A DNA stretch of 64,000 bases from contig NC_021672.1 of the NCBI RefSeq assembly GCF_000247815.1, forward strand, positions 72,316,513-72,380,512, read 5' to 3'. Made by a program: the position numbers and the translations under genes. This stretch comes from Ficedula albicollis (Eukaryota; Chordata; Aves; Passeriformes; Muscicapidae). How positions within the stretch are numbered: the first letter of the stretch is position 1; each line of letters opens with the position of its first letter. Under the pieces are notes generated by a model. It was not told the origin of the DNA and did not search any database. It worked only from the letters and a program-made list of their open reading frames with translations. Positions 12,479 through 25,317 of this stretch are shown here, piece after piece.

Positions 12479-13899
12479 ATATTTGTGCAACTTCATTCTG
12501 AGCAAAGGACTGGCAAGAGAGCACTCACATTCTGGGGAGCAGCACCCCCACCTCCAAGGCCTTGCAACCTTGGGCTGCCTGAAGAGGCTTTGTTTTCACT
12601 TTGCCATCAGCTTTCACAAAGCATCTGTTTCTCTCTTTCGAGTCATCTTCCTACCCAGCCCTGCTCTGCCCAGATGCCTCCTCCCTTCAGGCAATTGCAC
12701 ACTGTGTCTACTCCCTCCTGGACATGCACTGGCCGCTCCACTTCCACTGCTGTGTGTTCCCAGGGCCAGGATCATTGCTCCTTCCACAGTTCTTCTCACT
12801 GCTCCACTTGTTGTGTCCCCCTGCCCAGGCTTCCCCTGCCGCACCAAACCTGCCCTTCCCACACAATAATCACCAGAGAGGGGTGGTGGGATCACTGCCT
12901 CGTGCTTGGCTGTGCCCAGAGCTTGTTATTTCAGCAGCTGTGTTTAAGGGACAAAAGCATGAGGACAAAAAGCATCACCAGCTCTAAGAACATGGGAGAT
13001 CCACCAAGATAGTCTCCTGGGCTGATTTGAGCTCAGAGTGACAAAGAGGCCAAGGTCTCCTACAGTCAGGGCTGGTCAAGCTCTTCAGCTCTGCCTCCTG
13101 GCATCCAGGGGGTGAACTCAAACCTCCCACTGAGCAAGATAAATCTACCTCCAAGTGAAGCAGAAATTCCTGCAGTGCTTCCCAGCCATCCAAGCTTGAA
13201 AACTGCATGCCCTCACCCCCAAACCCTGCTTTAAGCCATGCCTGTGTCTGTGGGTAGCTCTGAGGTTGTAGAGGTGATCTGAAGTTGTAGAGATGATCAC
13301 ACCTTGCAACACTGTCACCTCCCTGTTTCACCTTCATGTTTTTTCAGCGAGCCACTGGAAGTCTCTGGTAAACACTGTCCTTAAGGACATACCCACTTCC
13401 ATTATTTTGGGCCCTGTTCTCAGATTCCAAACACTGCTGGTCACCAAAGTCACAGCCTGGGGTGAAATTACAGTTGCTAAATGCAAAGTCAGCAAAACAA
13501 ACTGAAAAGTCATGATGTTACACCCTATTTCAGTGCATGTGGATCAAGGGAGAGGGGAAAAGGAAAGCAAGAATCTCTTCCCCCTCACAGTTCCTCAATG
13601 TCAGCACCCTCTGTAAAGACATGGCCATGCTATCAAGGACACAGGGCACAGGATTTAGCAGGCTGGCTGTCACAGGGTGACACGTGCAGTACTTCTTCCT
13701 CCGCCAAGGCCCCACCAGAGCCTCAGGAGAGGCAAACAGAGGAGAGCTGACTGGCTTACAGACCTGAGGGGAAAGAGCTAACAGCACAAACAAAATGCAG
13801 AACTTCTGCCTGAAGCCTCTTGGGACAGGATGGAGGCATCTCTCTGACTTGAAACCACGAGGAAAAATTCAACCCAAGCAGTAAGAGAGAAGCATCAAG

Positions 13900-14400
13900 T
13901 CGTGTAAAGGTTTTGGGATCCAAGTGAAAGCGCATTGCATCCTGCCAGGGATGCCTGATGGTGCTGACACAAAACTGGAGGAACATTAAAGAAGAAAACC
14001 AATTACCTCGCCACCCTTAGCTAAATGGAGCAAAAAATACGAAGCTGCAGAGAGGCACCCAGAGAAAATGCTCGCACCTGAAGAAACTCTCCACACATGA
14101 ATCAGCAGCAAAGCCTCCCAGGCAAGTCTGGGTTTTTCCATTGCACTGTGACGTCTTCAGCAGAACAGCAAACGCTTGTCTGCAAAAGCATGGAAAGCAG
14201 ACTCTGGTGTGAGACTGCTGGCCAGTGCCCCGCATGATTACAATCGTGCATTTTATTCTGCCATGTCCTCAGCACTTCCCCAAAGACACGGGGACAACAC
14301 GATCCTTATGTCACTCATTAAAAAGTCACTGCTCCCCTTTGGAGACTTGCAAAACACTTTCAAAAAACCTCTTCTACAATCCAAAATAAAGCTGGTTTTT
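13900..14400. repeat. Dispersed repeat, copy 2
   Basis: It shares gatggtgctgacac, ctcgcacctg and cagcagcaaagcctcc, then ggacaacacgatcctt with the copy at 15400-16110. It is diverged. Confidence 0.45.
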
Positions 14401-14838
14401 TGGGGTTTTTTATTGACTCTATCCTGAATTACTCCTAAGCCACAGCCCGCAGTGGAAGCTGCGTTTGTCCCACTTGGTGCAGGAACAGCTTCTCGCGGCT
14501 CTCAGGAGACAGGCACAAGGAGATTTTTGCTGTCCTGTCGCTGTATCAGCACCCAGGGCCACAAAACTGCGGCAAGGGGCACCAGCCCGGGCCACCACCG
14601 CTGACACGGGGCTCAGCGCTTCCACGCCCCGGGGCGCACAAGGCCAGCAGCCCTTGGGGAGCCGGGACACCGCTCTGTCCCATGTCCCCTCTGTCACCCC
14701 CAGCCCCGGGTGAGGCTCAGGGGACCGAGGGGCTGCGGGAGGGTCCCGGGGGCCGGGCCTGTCCTACACAGCCCGGGGCTGCGGGCCGATTAAAAGGTTA
14801 TGACAGCTGGGTGCTTGGCATTTAGCTAAGAGCACACA

Positions 14839-14954
14839 TTTTCTTCTAAAATGTATCAGTCCATTGTATATTCATAGATCTATTATACATTTTTATTTTC
14901 TTCTAAAATTTATCAGTCCATTGTATATTCATAGATCTATTATACATTTTTAAA
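14839..14954. repeat. 57-bp tandem duplication
   Basis: Two copies of an AT-rich unit starting ttttcttctaaaa and ending ctattatacattttt follow each other directly. Confidence 0.85.
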
Positions 14955-15399
14955 CTTATTTCAGGAACTGTTTCACATGGCTACTTTTTGAGTTTGCTTT
15001 TTTAGAGTATGCGTGTTTTTTGGCTGTGGTTTTAACTAATTTATTTTATTAGTTTTAATTTGGGCTGTGGTTTTATAATTTTTATAGATGGTCAGTATTG
15101 GTAATTGGTGTATTAGTAGGAGATGTTTTTACTGGGTGTTATTTAATTAAGCAGGTAGTTTACTTACTACAAAGACACTTTATTAGCTTGTGTTACTTTT
15201 TTTTTACAACCAGTTTAATTCTCTAATCCCCCTGTTTTATTCCTGCCTTTAACAAGCATCTGGAAGTTGAACCCATGCACAGCATTTAGCAACATAAACA
15301 TTCTGTTCCAATCTATACTCTTTTCTCAAAGGCCCTGGCATCATCTGAGAACACCAGCCACATCTTCAGGACAGAAACAAGTGACACCTCCTTGGGCAA

Positions 15400-16110
15400 G
15401 ACCTCACACCAATGGGCACAAACAAAGCAAAACACAAAACCTTCTGCCCAAAATCTTCTCTTAAAAGACCAAGGTGTCTCTCACAGCACGCCTTGGGAAA
15501 AGCAAGGCGCCTCTCTCACAGGAGAGCATGGGCTCACAGAAGAAATAGAGAGGAAGGGCAAATGGCATTTCTCAGCCCTGCTCTGTGGTTAAACTGCAAT
15601 AGCACACGATGCAGAGGACAGCTGACAGCACTGCCAGAAACCTGGAGGGAGAATAGAGGAAAAACTAATTATCTTGGCTGCCTTCAGTTAAGTGGAGTAA
15701 AAAAACCTTGGGCATCTGCTGTGGGAGAGGCGCCTAGAGAAAAACACAGCACCGTACATGTTTCAGATTTATGTTTGTACCTGGATGAATTCTCCAAGCA
15801 CAAACAGCAAAGCCTCCCAAGCAGCGCTAACAGGCTTTATTATGAAGCACTTGAAGGATCCTGTTGATAAATCAATTTCTTTTTCATTTCACTTTCAACA
15901 CCTCATCCGTACAGCGTGTTTTGCCTCTCCAAAGCTGCAAAGTCAGTTTCTAGTGGGAAATTAACCCATTTATTTCTACACTCGTATGTTTCCTTCTGAA
16001 ATACGGGCTGCACCTGCCTAAAGGCAGAGGGACAACGCGACCTTTGTGTGATTCGCTGAAAACTCAGTCTTCTTCAGTAGTTTTGAAAACACACTAAAAC
16101 ACGCTTTCCC
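15400..16110. repeat. Dispersed repeat, copy 3, upstream of gene B
   Basis: Landmarks ccttctgcccaaaatc, catctgctgtgggaga, ttctccaagcacaaac and cagagggacaacgcgacc run in the order seen in the other two copies. Confidence 0.5.
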
Positions 16111-16429
16111 TCATCATTTAGAACGAAGTGATTCGTACTGATCATATCCGAAATCACTCGCGAACTCACCGCAAAGTGAAACTGTTTGTCCCACGTTTGT
16201 GTCTCTCTCAGGGAACACAGAGGGTGTCAGAACAGCCGGGGACATGGCACAAGCCAGACACAGGCGGACAGGGCGCTGCAGAGGCTGATCCGTGCCGGAA
16301 TCCCAGCGGGCACGGGGCACAGGCGAGCTCAGGCCCTCACCTTTCACTAAGGAACTTCACCCTTCTCTGGGGGAGCGTTCGGACCCGCTCCCTCACGAAC
16401 TGTTCCCCCATGGCCGCCCGCCCCGCCCC

Positions 16430-16640
16430 ATTGGCTGCGGCTCCGCTGCTGATTGGTCGGCGCTGCGGGCTCGCGAGGGATGCGCGGCGCTGATTGGTCG
16501 GCGCGGCTGGCTCGGGAGGCATGGAGAGCGCTGATTGCTTGGCGCGGCGGGCTCTCGCGGGATGGGCGGCGCTGATTGGTCGGCGCTGCGGGCTCGCGCC
16601 GGATGGCGGCGCTGATTGGCCGCGGGCGCGGCGCAGCCAT
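16430..16640 (+). promoter_or_regulatory. AKR1B10: Gene B promoter with a 41-bp array of inverted CCAAT boxes
   Basis: ATTGG (inverted CCAAT) occurs at 16430, 16452, 16493, 16575 and 16615, with a degenerate ATTGC at 16534. From 16452 on the spacing is 41, 41, 41 and 40 bp, because the whole unit (core gctgattggtcggcgc) is a tandem repeat. CCAAT boxes bind NF-Y. The array ends within about 30 bp of the start codon in a CpG-rich block that has no TATA box. Confidence 0.75.
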
Positions 16641-16647
16641 GGCGGCC

Positions 16648-19600
16648 ATGGCGGGGTACGTGCGGCTCGGCGCTGCTGCCAGCGCGCCCCTCATGGGGCT
16701 GGGCACATGGAAGGTGAGGCGCGCAGCGCGCTGCGGGACGGGGGAGCGGCTGGGAATCCCTCACCCAGACCTGTCTGCCCTTTTCCCCTTTAGTCCCCCC
16801 CAGGGAAGGTGACAGCTGCGGTGATGGCTGCCATCGATGCCGGGTACCGGCACTTCGACTGTGCCTATGTGTACCAGAACGAGAACGAAGTCGGGGAAGG
16901 GATCCAGCAGAAAATCAAGGAAGGCGTTGTGAAGCGGGAGGACCTCTTTGTGGTCAGCAAGGTATGGGTCTGGTGGTATAGGATATACCAGGGAATACCT
17001 TGTTGTTTTAAAGTAATTCCCCCAGTTCTTTACTTACCCGCTCTGTTGTGCAGCGTGGAAAAATTCAAAAAGTCACTTAAGCTATTCCTGAAATTCCTAC
17101 TTTACCTCATCCTGTACTGAGAATTATGCAGGATCTATACCGCAAATTTGGGTGATGCTTTTGACTTAAGTCTTCATAAGTGAAACAAGAGTACTGCTGC
17201 TGTCTGCCAGGACACTGTGCAGTCGTGTGTGCTGCCGCTGCACGCATTGCTCAGTGTCAGAGGCCAGTCCTGCTCACAGAACAAGCCCCCCTTGAAGAGC
17301 TGTAGGATGACCTGGTTTCACATCCCTTTCCCAAGGGGACAGGCACCCTGCTGGACAGTACAGAAGAGTTCCAAGAGCTTTAACCCAGGAGGTCACAATG
17401 TGCTTTGGCTTTTTGTTTCCAGCTGTGGTGCACGTTTCATGATAAGCCTCTGGTGAAGGGAGCCTGCCAGAAGACTCTTGCTGCCCTGAAACTGGATTAC
17501 CTGGATCTGTACCTCATCCACTGGCCCCTTGGTTTCAAGGTACAGTAACAGCAGTGCCCTTGGCTTTGTCTGTGAGTGGCAATTATGAAGAGCTATGTGG
17601 CTTTATAACCCAGTGATTGCTTCAGTTCACAAATCATCCTGTGTCTGTTGTGTAATAGCACTGCTCTGGTGCTCAGCTGTACTGTGGCCATGTGATGTTG
17701 TGTAACAGCACAGCTCTGGTGCTCAGCTGTACTGTGGCCATGTGAGCCAGGCTGCTGATTTTTACCTCTGAGATCCTTGCTTGCTTGGCATCTACTGCCC
17801 TTCTGGTCATGGAAGAGGCAGACCTTGAACTGTGGGGATGGATTTCCCTGCTGGAAGCAGAAGTTATATCTCTTTGCTTTTGATTATTTCTTGCGTTGCC
17901 TTCTACAAGTCCAAGGTTATGCTCAGTGTGGTTCCCTCTTTGTGGGAAGATGGCTGTACATTGTCTGACAGACGTTCTTTCCTCTGCATGTTACAGAACC
18001 ATAAAATAAGAGATTGCTTGTCTTTTATTTCTGTCTTTAGTCACTGAGTCCTTACATACAATCCAGCCTGAACTGACATTTACTATAAGATTCCACAGGC
18101 TCTAGGATTAAACTTTTTTACTTCCTAACTCTTCTACTAACTCCAAAGGCACCGATGTCACAGTTTGAATATGTCCAAGCTTAGGCTTTCAGTGAGTGCT
18201 TAATCAAAATTTTCTCTCTACCTCTTGCTACCAAGATGAATTCTTTATAATACCTGTATTTTTTAAATTGGCTTCACATGGACAGAAGTATCAAAGTGAA
18301 AATGTGTTGTGGTGCAAATAATGAATGAGTAGAAAATAACTGGTTTTCAATGAAATTGATACTTTGCAAATAGTCCTAATTGGAACACAGGGTGTTCTAA
18401 CTTTCCCTATGCCAGAAACTTAAACAATGAGACTCCCCATGAAAGAGCTGTCAGGAAATCTGGTCCAGTATAAGGTGAAAACATTGCAAGTCCTAAGTGG
18501 GTCCTTACTATGCCTTTCACTCAAGCACTTCATTATGGGCAGGTAACAACTCTGTGTTTTTGTAAACTGACTATAGTTCTACTTTCTGTAGTACAAGTGG
18601 AGACAAGTTTTGCCGTGTGAATTTTGATGAGCAAGGGGATACAGTGTCCATCAGAAGTATCCGTCCTTACTGGGTTGACTGTACGCAAAAAAAAAAGCCA
18701 CAATACCATGTGAAAACAAAAGTCTGAAGACTATAGTTAGTGAGTATTAGTATCTAATACATATGTAGGTAATTAGTGTAACGGTACGGATTAGTTTGTT
18801 CTGTAATTAGGGTTTATAGGATAATGGTCTTCAGCTGGTGTTAACTGGTCCTCCCAATAACGTGTGTTTTAAGCAATTTCTTTCTCTCTGTCAGGCAGGA
18901 GAGGAGCTGTTCCCTGTAGATGACAAAGGCATGGCTATCCCCAGTAACACAGATATTCTCCAGACGTGGGAGGTGAGTTCAGCCACAGCAGGAGAAAGTT
19001 TAGACTGATGAAGGTGATGAGAGCATCAGAGACTGCTGAGAACAGAAGACAATCTTGTGTACATAGAATTACGTGCTGGCACTCACTGGTACAGTTGCAA
19101 ATTGTTGTCTATCAATTAGTCATTTTCCACTTTGAACTTCCTGTGAGTTTCCATAATCCCAGAGAATGGGTCCTTCAAGCATAGGAGGCATGGTACATAT
19201 ATACCAGTGCTGAGGTTTTTTTCTTCAAACTTGAACTCTGAAAATCTAAGCATTGACTTTAGGTTTCTCATGAAGGAAAAAAGGCATGTTAGAAAGCATG
19301 TGTTCTTCATGCCCTGCCTTTGTATATTAGGTGCTGACTTTGTACTTCTCTCTGCCAGGCCATGGAAGAGCTGGTGGATGCTGGTCTGGTAAAAGCTATT
19401 GGAATCTCCAACTTCAACCATGAGCAGATTGATAGAATCCTGAACAAACCAGGACTGAAGTATAAACCTGCAACTAATCAGGTAAGCTGCAGAGTGGTAG
19501 AGGCAAATGCTTGGTGGTGTTCTTTTTTGTGTGGTCATTGGTTAAGGTTTTTTTTTTCTTTTAAGAAAATGACAAAGATCTTACTTTGAAATAAGATTAT

Positions 19601-22600
19601 AGAAAGAGAGACTGGAGTAGACGCTACATGTTCTTCAGTCTCACCCTCCATCTGCTTCTGGCTGCCAAGGTGCTGGTTTTTTTATGAACTCTGTGGTATT
19701 GCTTGGAAATGTGGCAATGAGCAGCTTCAGAATCCCTTCTTGTATGAGGAGAGGAGGGGGAACTCAGATGAGCTCGAAAAACTTCTTTGCAGTACAGTAG
19801 GACTTGGTGTATGTATATATAGAGAATTAGATGGCCTTTTGACCTCCACTTCTGTGGAGAAGCCAGTTGCTGTTGGTGATGACTGAGGGAATTTATCAGG
19901 AACATGCTTTATGGACTCAAGGAGGGTTGGGAGGAAGGAGGAAATGGAGTTGGAGGGTAGGCAGTAGAGTAGAAGTTGTGTAGACAGCACTTGAGTGAAA
20001 TCTTAGGAAAATTCAGGTGGCTGGAGACCTTGGGAGATGATCTCCTCAGAGGAGCATCAGACCAGGTTATCCAGGGCTTTATCCATCCTGAAAACCTGTG
20101 AGGATGGAGGCTGCACAGCCTCCCTGGGCAGCACCTAGGCCCCTGCTCCCTGACCTCCTTGAGTGTATGGCCGGGAGAGAGAGTTCTACATCTGCTCTCA
20201 ACCTCTCCTGTTTTCAGCTTGCATCTGTTGCCTTCCTCCAAGCACCACTAAAGAGCTTGGCTGGAGTTTGAATGACCTCCTTTTAATTACTGGAAAGCTG
20301 CTCCTAGGAGGCCTGAAACCTTCCCTTCCCCAGGCACAGCAAGCCCAGCTCCCTCAGCCTTTCCCAGTACAGCAGGTTCTCCAGCCCCTACCCATCCTGG
20401 AGTTTCTCTGCTGAATTGATGGCCATCTCTCAGTATGTCTGCTGCTGAGGGGAGCTGGCCAGAGGAAAACTGAACACAGTATGATGAAGAAGGTCTAGCA
20501 AGGATGAGTAGAGGCAAATGATCACTTCTCACAATTTACTGGCTGCATTTGTGCTGGCTCATGTCCAGCTCAGTCTGTTATGATCCCTCCAAGTCCTTTC
20601 TAGCATAGCTCCTTAACAGGTAGTCAGGTTCCAGCCTGTGCTATTGCCAGGGGCTTTTCCTTCCCAGGTGTGTGGCTTTGTGTGCAGCCTTGTTGAATTC
20701 CTTCAGGCTTTTGTTTGCCTGTTGCTTCTGCCTGAATGGGTCCCTCTGACGTGGCAGTCCTGCCCTTTGAGTGTGTTGGTTGGTTGTTCCCCAGTTTGAC
20801 ATCACCTTCAAGATTCTATCTATTGAACAGTTGAGATGCTCTATTACTCTTAGATAGCTGTCTTTCTGCAACTGCTGAAGCAAAATAAATATGTACAATA
20901 GGTCCTAAAAATGGAGCTGTGTGTTCTGTTTAATATTCCAGCAAGTCTCAGAGGGGAAACAGGCATGCAGGCCTCTGATAACAGCAGGCAGCTAGAAGCA
21001 CAAATAAAGCGCTCGAGGCTGTAAACTGATTCCATGTTTTGCACTCCTTTGCTCCACCTGCCAGCCACACAAGTTTCCAGGGACTGCCCTCAGAGTGCAG
21101 CTGCAGGAGGCTCAAATGGCAGCCTAATCCAAATGCTTCTTGCTGTTGCCTGCTGAAAGAAAAGTAGTGCTTCCTGGTGTGCAGCTATCCTGCAAGTCCC
21201 TCTGTGCATAGTATCAAAAATTCATGCTCGTTCACTGCCTCCTGGCACGTGCACAGTTGCTGTTCCATACTCCTTATCTGTGTATTTGCCTGCCAGAACA
21301 CAGATCCACTGTGAAGGAGTTTGTATTCCATTATACAGCTGTTTTTATGGCAGTTCATGCTGAGTACACGTGTTTGTAAAAGGTCTATAATGGGCAGTGT
21401 AGCAGGCAACCATTCTCAACACTCTCAGACTAGAGGTGTTGAGTGGGAGTATTGACACAAAGCAAATTAAGGTTAATGAAACAATTCTGACCTTGAAGTT
21501 AATATGGTAGCTGCAAAAAAGTATTATGACATGTTTAATTAGGGGTGAAAAGAGAACTTTGTACTTCCCTGGTCTGCAATCTGATTGCTGGGATTTTACA
21601 GCTCTCCTGGGTGTGCATTTTACTGTCGCCTTGAGGCAATTTTGTGTAGCTGGTCACCCATATATTGGAGATGATCTGGATCAGCCAAGTTTTAAGGAGT
21701 TTTATCACAGTCCTTGGACCCTTCACTGCAAGCAGAGCTACTATAAATATAAAAAGGGGGTGGGGCATAGAGAAAGTAAAGGCTGTATAGTACTGCTTAG
21801 AGACTGAGTTAGCAGAAGACTTAGCCTGTGATTATAAACTAATCCCTGGGCTGTGTTCAAGCACTTAGGTCACTGTCAGTCTCTGTACTTTCATGTTGGC
21901 AGGTGGAGTGTCATCCATACCTTACCCAGGAGAAGCTGATCAAGTACTGTCACTCCAAAGGGATTTCTGTGACAGCATACAGCCCCCTTGGCTCTCCTGA
22001 CAGACCATGGTAAGATTGCTTTGCCAGGGAGCTGGTGTGGATGGTTCTGGAAGCACTGACACTACATGTGCAGCATTAACTTTTCATCAGATACAGATCT
22101 TTACTAGGCTGGACCTCTGGAGGTTTCTTGCCACTGATCTTCTTTCCTCTGTGTAGGGCTAAGCCTGAGGATCCTTCCCTTCTGGATGACCCCAAGATCA
22201 AGGAGATTGCAGCCAAGCACAACAAAACCCCAGCACAGGTGGGTAGGTGCCAGAGTTCCTCTTCCTGTAGGAAAACATGAAATACAGCTAATGACAATGT
22301 TGAGGACAGGCTGGCTCTTCATTCCCTGGCACCTGTGGTGTTAGGCAGCAATGCAGGTTTGCTCCTTGTGTGGCCTTCCATGCATGCTTGCAAGGGTGCT
22401 CTGATCATCACAAGATGATCAAGATGCTCCATCTTCGGATGCTGCCATGTTTGTCTTCCCATCTCAAGTGCTGTTGCAAAGAGGAGAACATTTGACTAGC
22501 CTACTCAAAATCTGGGTGAGAAGGAAAGGAATTGAGTGTCACTGAATTGCAGGGGAGAGGAGAAAGGAAGCCTTGTGGCATTCCACCACTCTTCTACTTC

Positions 22601-24558
22601 TCCAGGAAGTGCTGTCTAGAATTCAGCTATAATTTGAAAAGCAGCTCCAAGGAGTGGGCTTTTTTCTGCTGAATTGTACCATTTACAGTAAGAAACTGCT
22701 AAACCATGGCTCTGCTTGCCACGGAGCAAGAGCCATCTCCTCTCTGATGCAGTCGTGTGCCTGTTGCAGGTTCTCATCCGGTTCCACATCCAGAGAAACG
22801 TGATTGTGATTCCCAAATCCGTCACACCGCAGCGCATTGTGGAGAACTTCCAGGTGAGTCACAGGAGTGAGCTGGGGGATGGCATGGCCGGGGATGGCTT
22901 GGCTTCTCCCTGCACAGCAAGCATCCTTTCTCAGCCTTCCTGGGTGCTCTTCTGACAAGAGGACTGGTTTTTTTTGTTTTGGTTTTTTTTTTCTTTTTCT
23001 CTCCATGAGTCTCCTGAGGGCTGAGCTTAGATGACAGTGGGAGAGCAGGAGTGACCAAAGCTTTGGGAAACAAAGCTTTGATAATCTAAGCAGTCACATT
23101 TTGGTTCTTCCTCATTCTGTGTCATGTGAATGAGTCATTTGACAGCTTATTTGGGGCCTGAGTACACCCCAAAAAACTTCTGTAGAGCAAGCACTTTCAA
23201 GCAAATAGTCCTGGTCCATAAACCATGCTTCTGCTCTTGATTGAGTGGTTTGGACTGGACTCAGGATTTTGCTTCCAAGCACTTGGTGGCTTTAGGTGGT
23301 ATGTGGAGGTCTTGCAGCCACTACTTTGGCATAGCACAGAAAGAAGCATCCTTCACAAATGGAAGATGGAGGCATTCTGCTGCACAGTGCTCCCCAAACT
23401 TCTTCATACAACTGGCATGTGTAATGCAGCTTGAGATTCTATAATTCCTGCCTCTCCCTCTCCCACTCCAGCTAGAGGAGGCTCAGAATTCCAGAGAGTC
23501 GTGTTTTTTTCCTTTCCCTTCATGGAACAGTCACTTCCAACAAGCACCCTACACTATGGACTTGTTCTTTAATTTTATGGTTTTTGGGTTTGTTGGTTTT
23601 TTTTTCAATTTTATGGGCTTTTTTGTTGTTGTTGTTTTTTTGGTGGTTTTTTTTTTTTTTTTGCTTGCAAGCACTGATTTGTTCAAAGAGGTTATTTCCA
23701 TCTTTTTCTCCTGTTAGGTGTTTGACTTTGAATTGACTAAAGAGGAGATGGCAACTATTCTCAGCTTTAACAGAAACTGGAGAGCCTGTGAAATGATGAT
23801 GTAAGTGGCACTTGTTTTCTTTAAGCTATTAAGTTATCACATAGTTCAGTGAATGAAGTTTCAGTCTTGACTGAAATTAAGGATATACAAACTCAATTTT
23901 CAAAGGGGTCATCTTCAAAATAACTTCCCAGAGTAAGGTTTTTTAAATGTTCTTTTTATGTACCAAAACATGATGAGCTTTGAGCAAACTTGAGTTGAGT
24001 CGCCATGAAACTTTGTAGCTGGAATTGCAACAAGAGTCTTCTTACTCATAATTCTTTTGTTCCTATTGGAGGAATAAGCATGATGCAGACTTGAAATCTT
24101 GATTAGTTTTGCTTGTGGTGTTTTGTCTTTCTTGTCACTCTTCAGTACATTACAATATCTGTGAGTTCTTCAGGAGTTGTTGATGAAAATTCAAATATAA
24201 TGTGAGGATTTGTGACTTGGAAGCATAGGTCCAGATGTGAAGTGTTTTTTGGAAGGCTGGAAAAAAAGCTCTTCCTTTTTTAAAACAGCAAAACCTTGAC
24301 TTAGTTGTCTGCAAAGCACCTCTAGGTCCCATCACCCAAACAACAGAAGGCACTCAATCTTTTTGTTTGGAAATGCAGCGTGTCACCAAGGAAAAGAGAA
24401 ACAGAATTTGCCTTTCTACAGTTAATTTCTTCCCTTGGAGGTTCTTTGAAGTGGTTACAGCTGCATAAAATGTCTTTGGGAGGTGAGATAATCTTTGCTT
24501 TTTGATTTCCTTCAGGTGCAAAGGTCACAAGGGCTACCCTTTCAATGCAGAATACTGA
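16648..24558 (+). CDS. AKR1B10: Aldo-keto reductase family 1 member B10-like, gene B (complete, 10 exons, 316 aa)
   Basis: Coding exons are 16648-16713, 16794-16961, 17423-17539, 18895-18972, 19359-19481, 21903-22009, 22157-22238, 22770-22853, 23718-23800 and 24516-24558. Exon sizes match gene A exactly and sum to 951 nt. The tetrad is Asp44, Tyr49, Lys78 and His111, with Trp112 beside it. The usual [20 protein letters not shown] and [10 protein letters not shown] motifs are present, and Cys299 is kept. The protein ends GYPFNAEY, as in AKR1B10-type members. In-frame ATGs also lie at 16576, 16603 and 16639. I chose 16648 because it gives the 22-residue first exon of the family; 16639 would add only three residues and has an equally good context. 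Intron sequences near exon 3 resemble gene A, so A and B arose by tandem duplication. The likely role is NADPH-dependent reduction of carbonyls such as lipid aldehydes or retinal. Confidence 0.93.
17650..17747. repeat. Two-copy duplication in gene B intron 3
   Basis: The unit holding gctctggtgctcagctgtac and tgtggccatgtga occurs twice, about 50 bp apart. Confidence 0.8.
20040..20780 (-). mobile_element. CR1 LINE fragment in gene B intron 5
   Basis: The plus strand reads as the reverse complement of avian CR1. Landmarks are gatggaggctgcacagcctc, ccagctccctcagcctttcc and tgtgcagccttgttgaattc. It is diverged and truncated. Confidence 0.75.
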
Positions 24559-24979
24559 AGATGGTTTCCTGCCTTTCTCCAGGCTTCCCAGCCGTGCTTC
24601 TGCTGTTGCCAATGAGTTCTGTGTAGCTTTTTCACTGCATCAGACACCTCTCCACGGCCCCTTTTTTTTTTTTCCTTCTTTTCCCCCAAAAAGATGCAGT
24701 ATATGTACTCCATGACTTTGTGCTGTTTTCTTTTTTTGGAAGAAGGAAATGCTGAAATGGTTCTGAAGAGCACGCTGTGTGGACTAGTAGATTTTCTTTG
24801 CCAAACAGCAAGTCTGGAATTGGTAAGCAGAAAGCATTCAGCAAGTTTGAACGAGCAATCACTTTTATTTTGGAATACTGTGATTTGGAGCTAGTGATTA
24901 TTGCTGTCTGGAAGGACCAGGATATTGGCAGATGTTGCATCATGAAGTCTGCTTTTTTCTGATTACTTTTGGGGTTGGC

Positions 24980-25292
24980 TCTGTTTCTTTGTAACACTCT
25001 ATGCCTTTTTCTCCCCTAATTGGAAGTGTAAGTTGATTTCTAAGTGATTTCTACGTGGGTAGCTCTTTGAAAAGTGTATAGATCCTGGTTTCTTTGTGAT
25101 ACTCTTTGTAACACTCTATGCCTTTTTCTCCCCTAATTGGAAGTGTAAGTTGATTTCTAAGTGATTTCTACGTGGGCCTTTGTAACACTCCATGCCTTTT
25201 TCTCCCCTAATTGGAAGCGTAAGTTGATTTCTAAGTGATTTCTACGTGGGTAGCTCTTTGAAAAGTGTATAGATCCTGGTTTCTTTGTGATA
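24980..25292. repeat. Three-copy repeat in the gene B 3' UTR region
   Basis: The unit tttgtaacactctatgcctt continuing to tgatttctacgtggg occurs near 24988, 25106 and 25179. The first and third copies also share the following agctctttgaaaagtgtata. Confidence 0.85.
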
Positions 25293-25311
25293 CAAAAGCT
25301 GTTTTGCTTAT

Positions 25312-25317
25312 AATAAA
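25312..25317 (+). terminator. AKR1B10: Probable polyadenylation signal of gene B
   Basis: AATAAA lies about 750 bp after the stop codon, just past a three-copy tandem repeat. It would give a long 3' UTR; an earlier variant signal cannot be excluded. Confidence 0.45.

Larger units (their letters stand above)
10335..16429. other. Intergenic region between genes A and B
   Basis: Apart from the gene A polyadenylation signal and the repeats listed separately, no coding exon was recognised. A 79-bp two-copy duplication lies at 12321-12478 and a 57-bp one at 14841-14954. The stretch 15001-15160 is poor in C. The GC-rich part at 14460-14800 shows no exon structure. Confidence 0.6.

Noticed and set aside
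16576..16647. Upstream in-frame ATGs for gene B (16576, 16603, 16639)
   Set aside because: The two outer ones lie in the CCAAT repeat and would add residues absent from the family. 16639 remains possible but adds only three residues.
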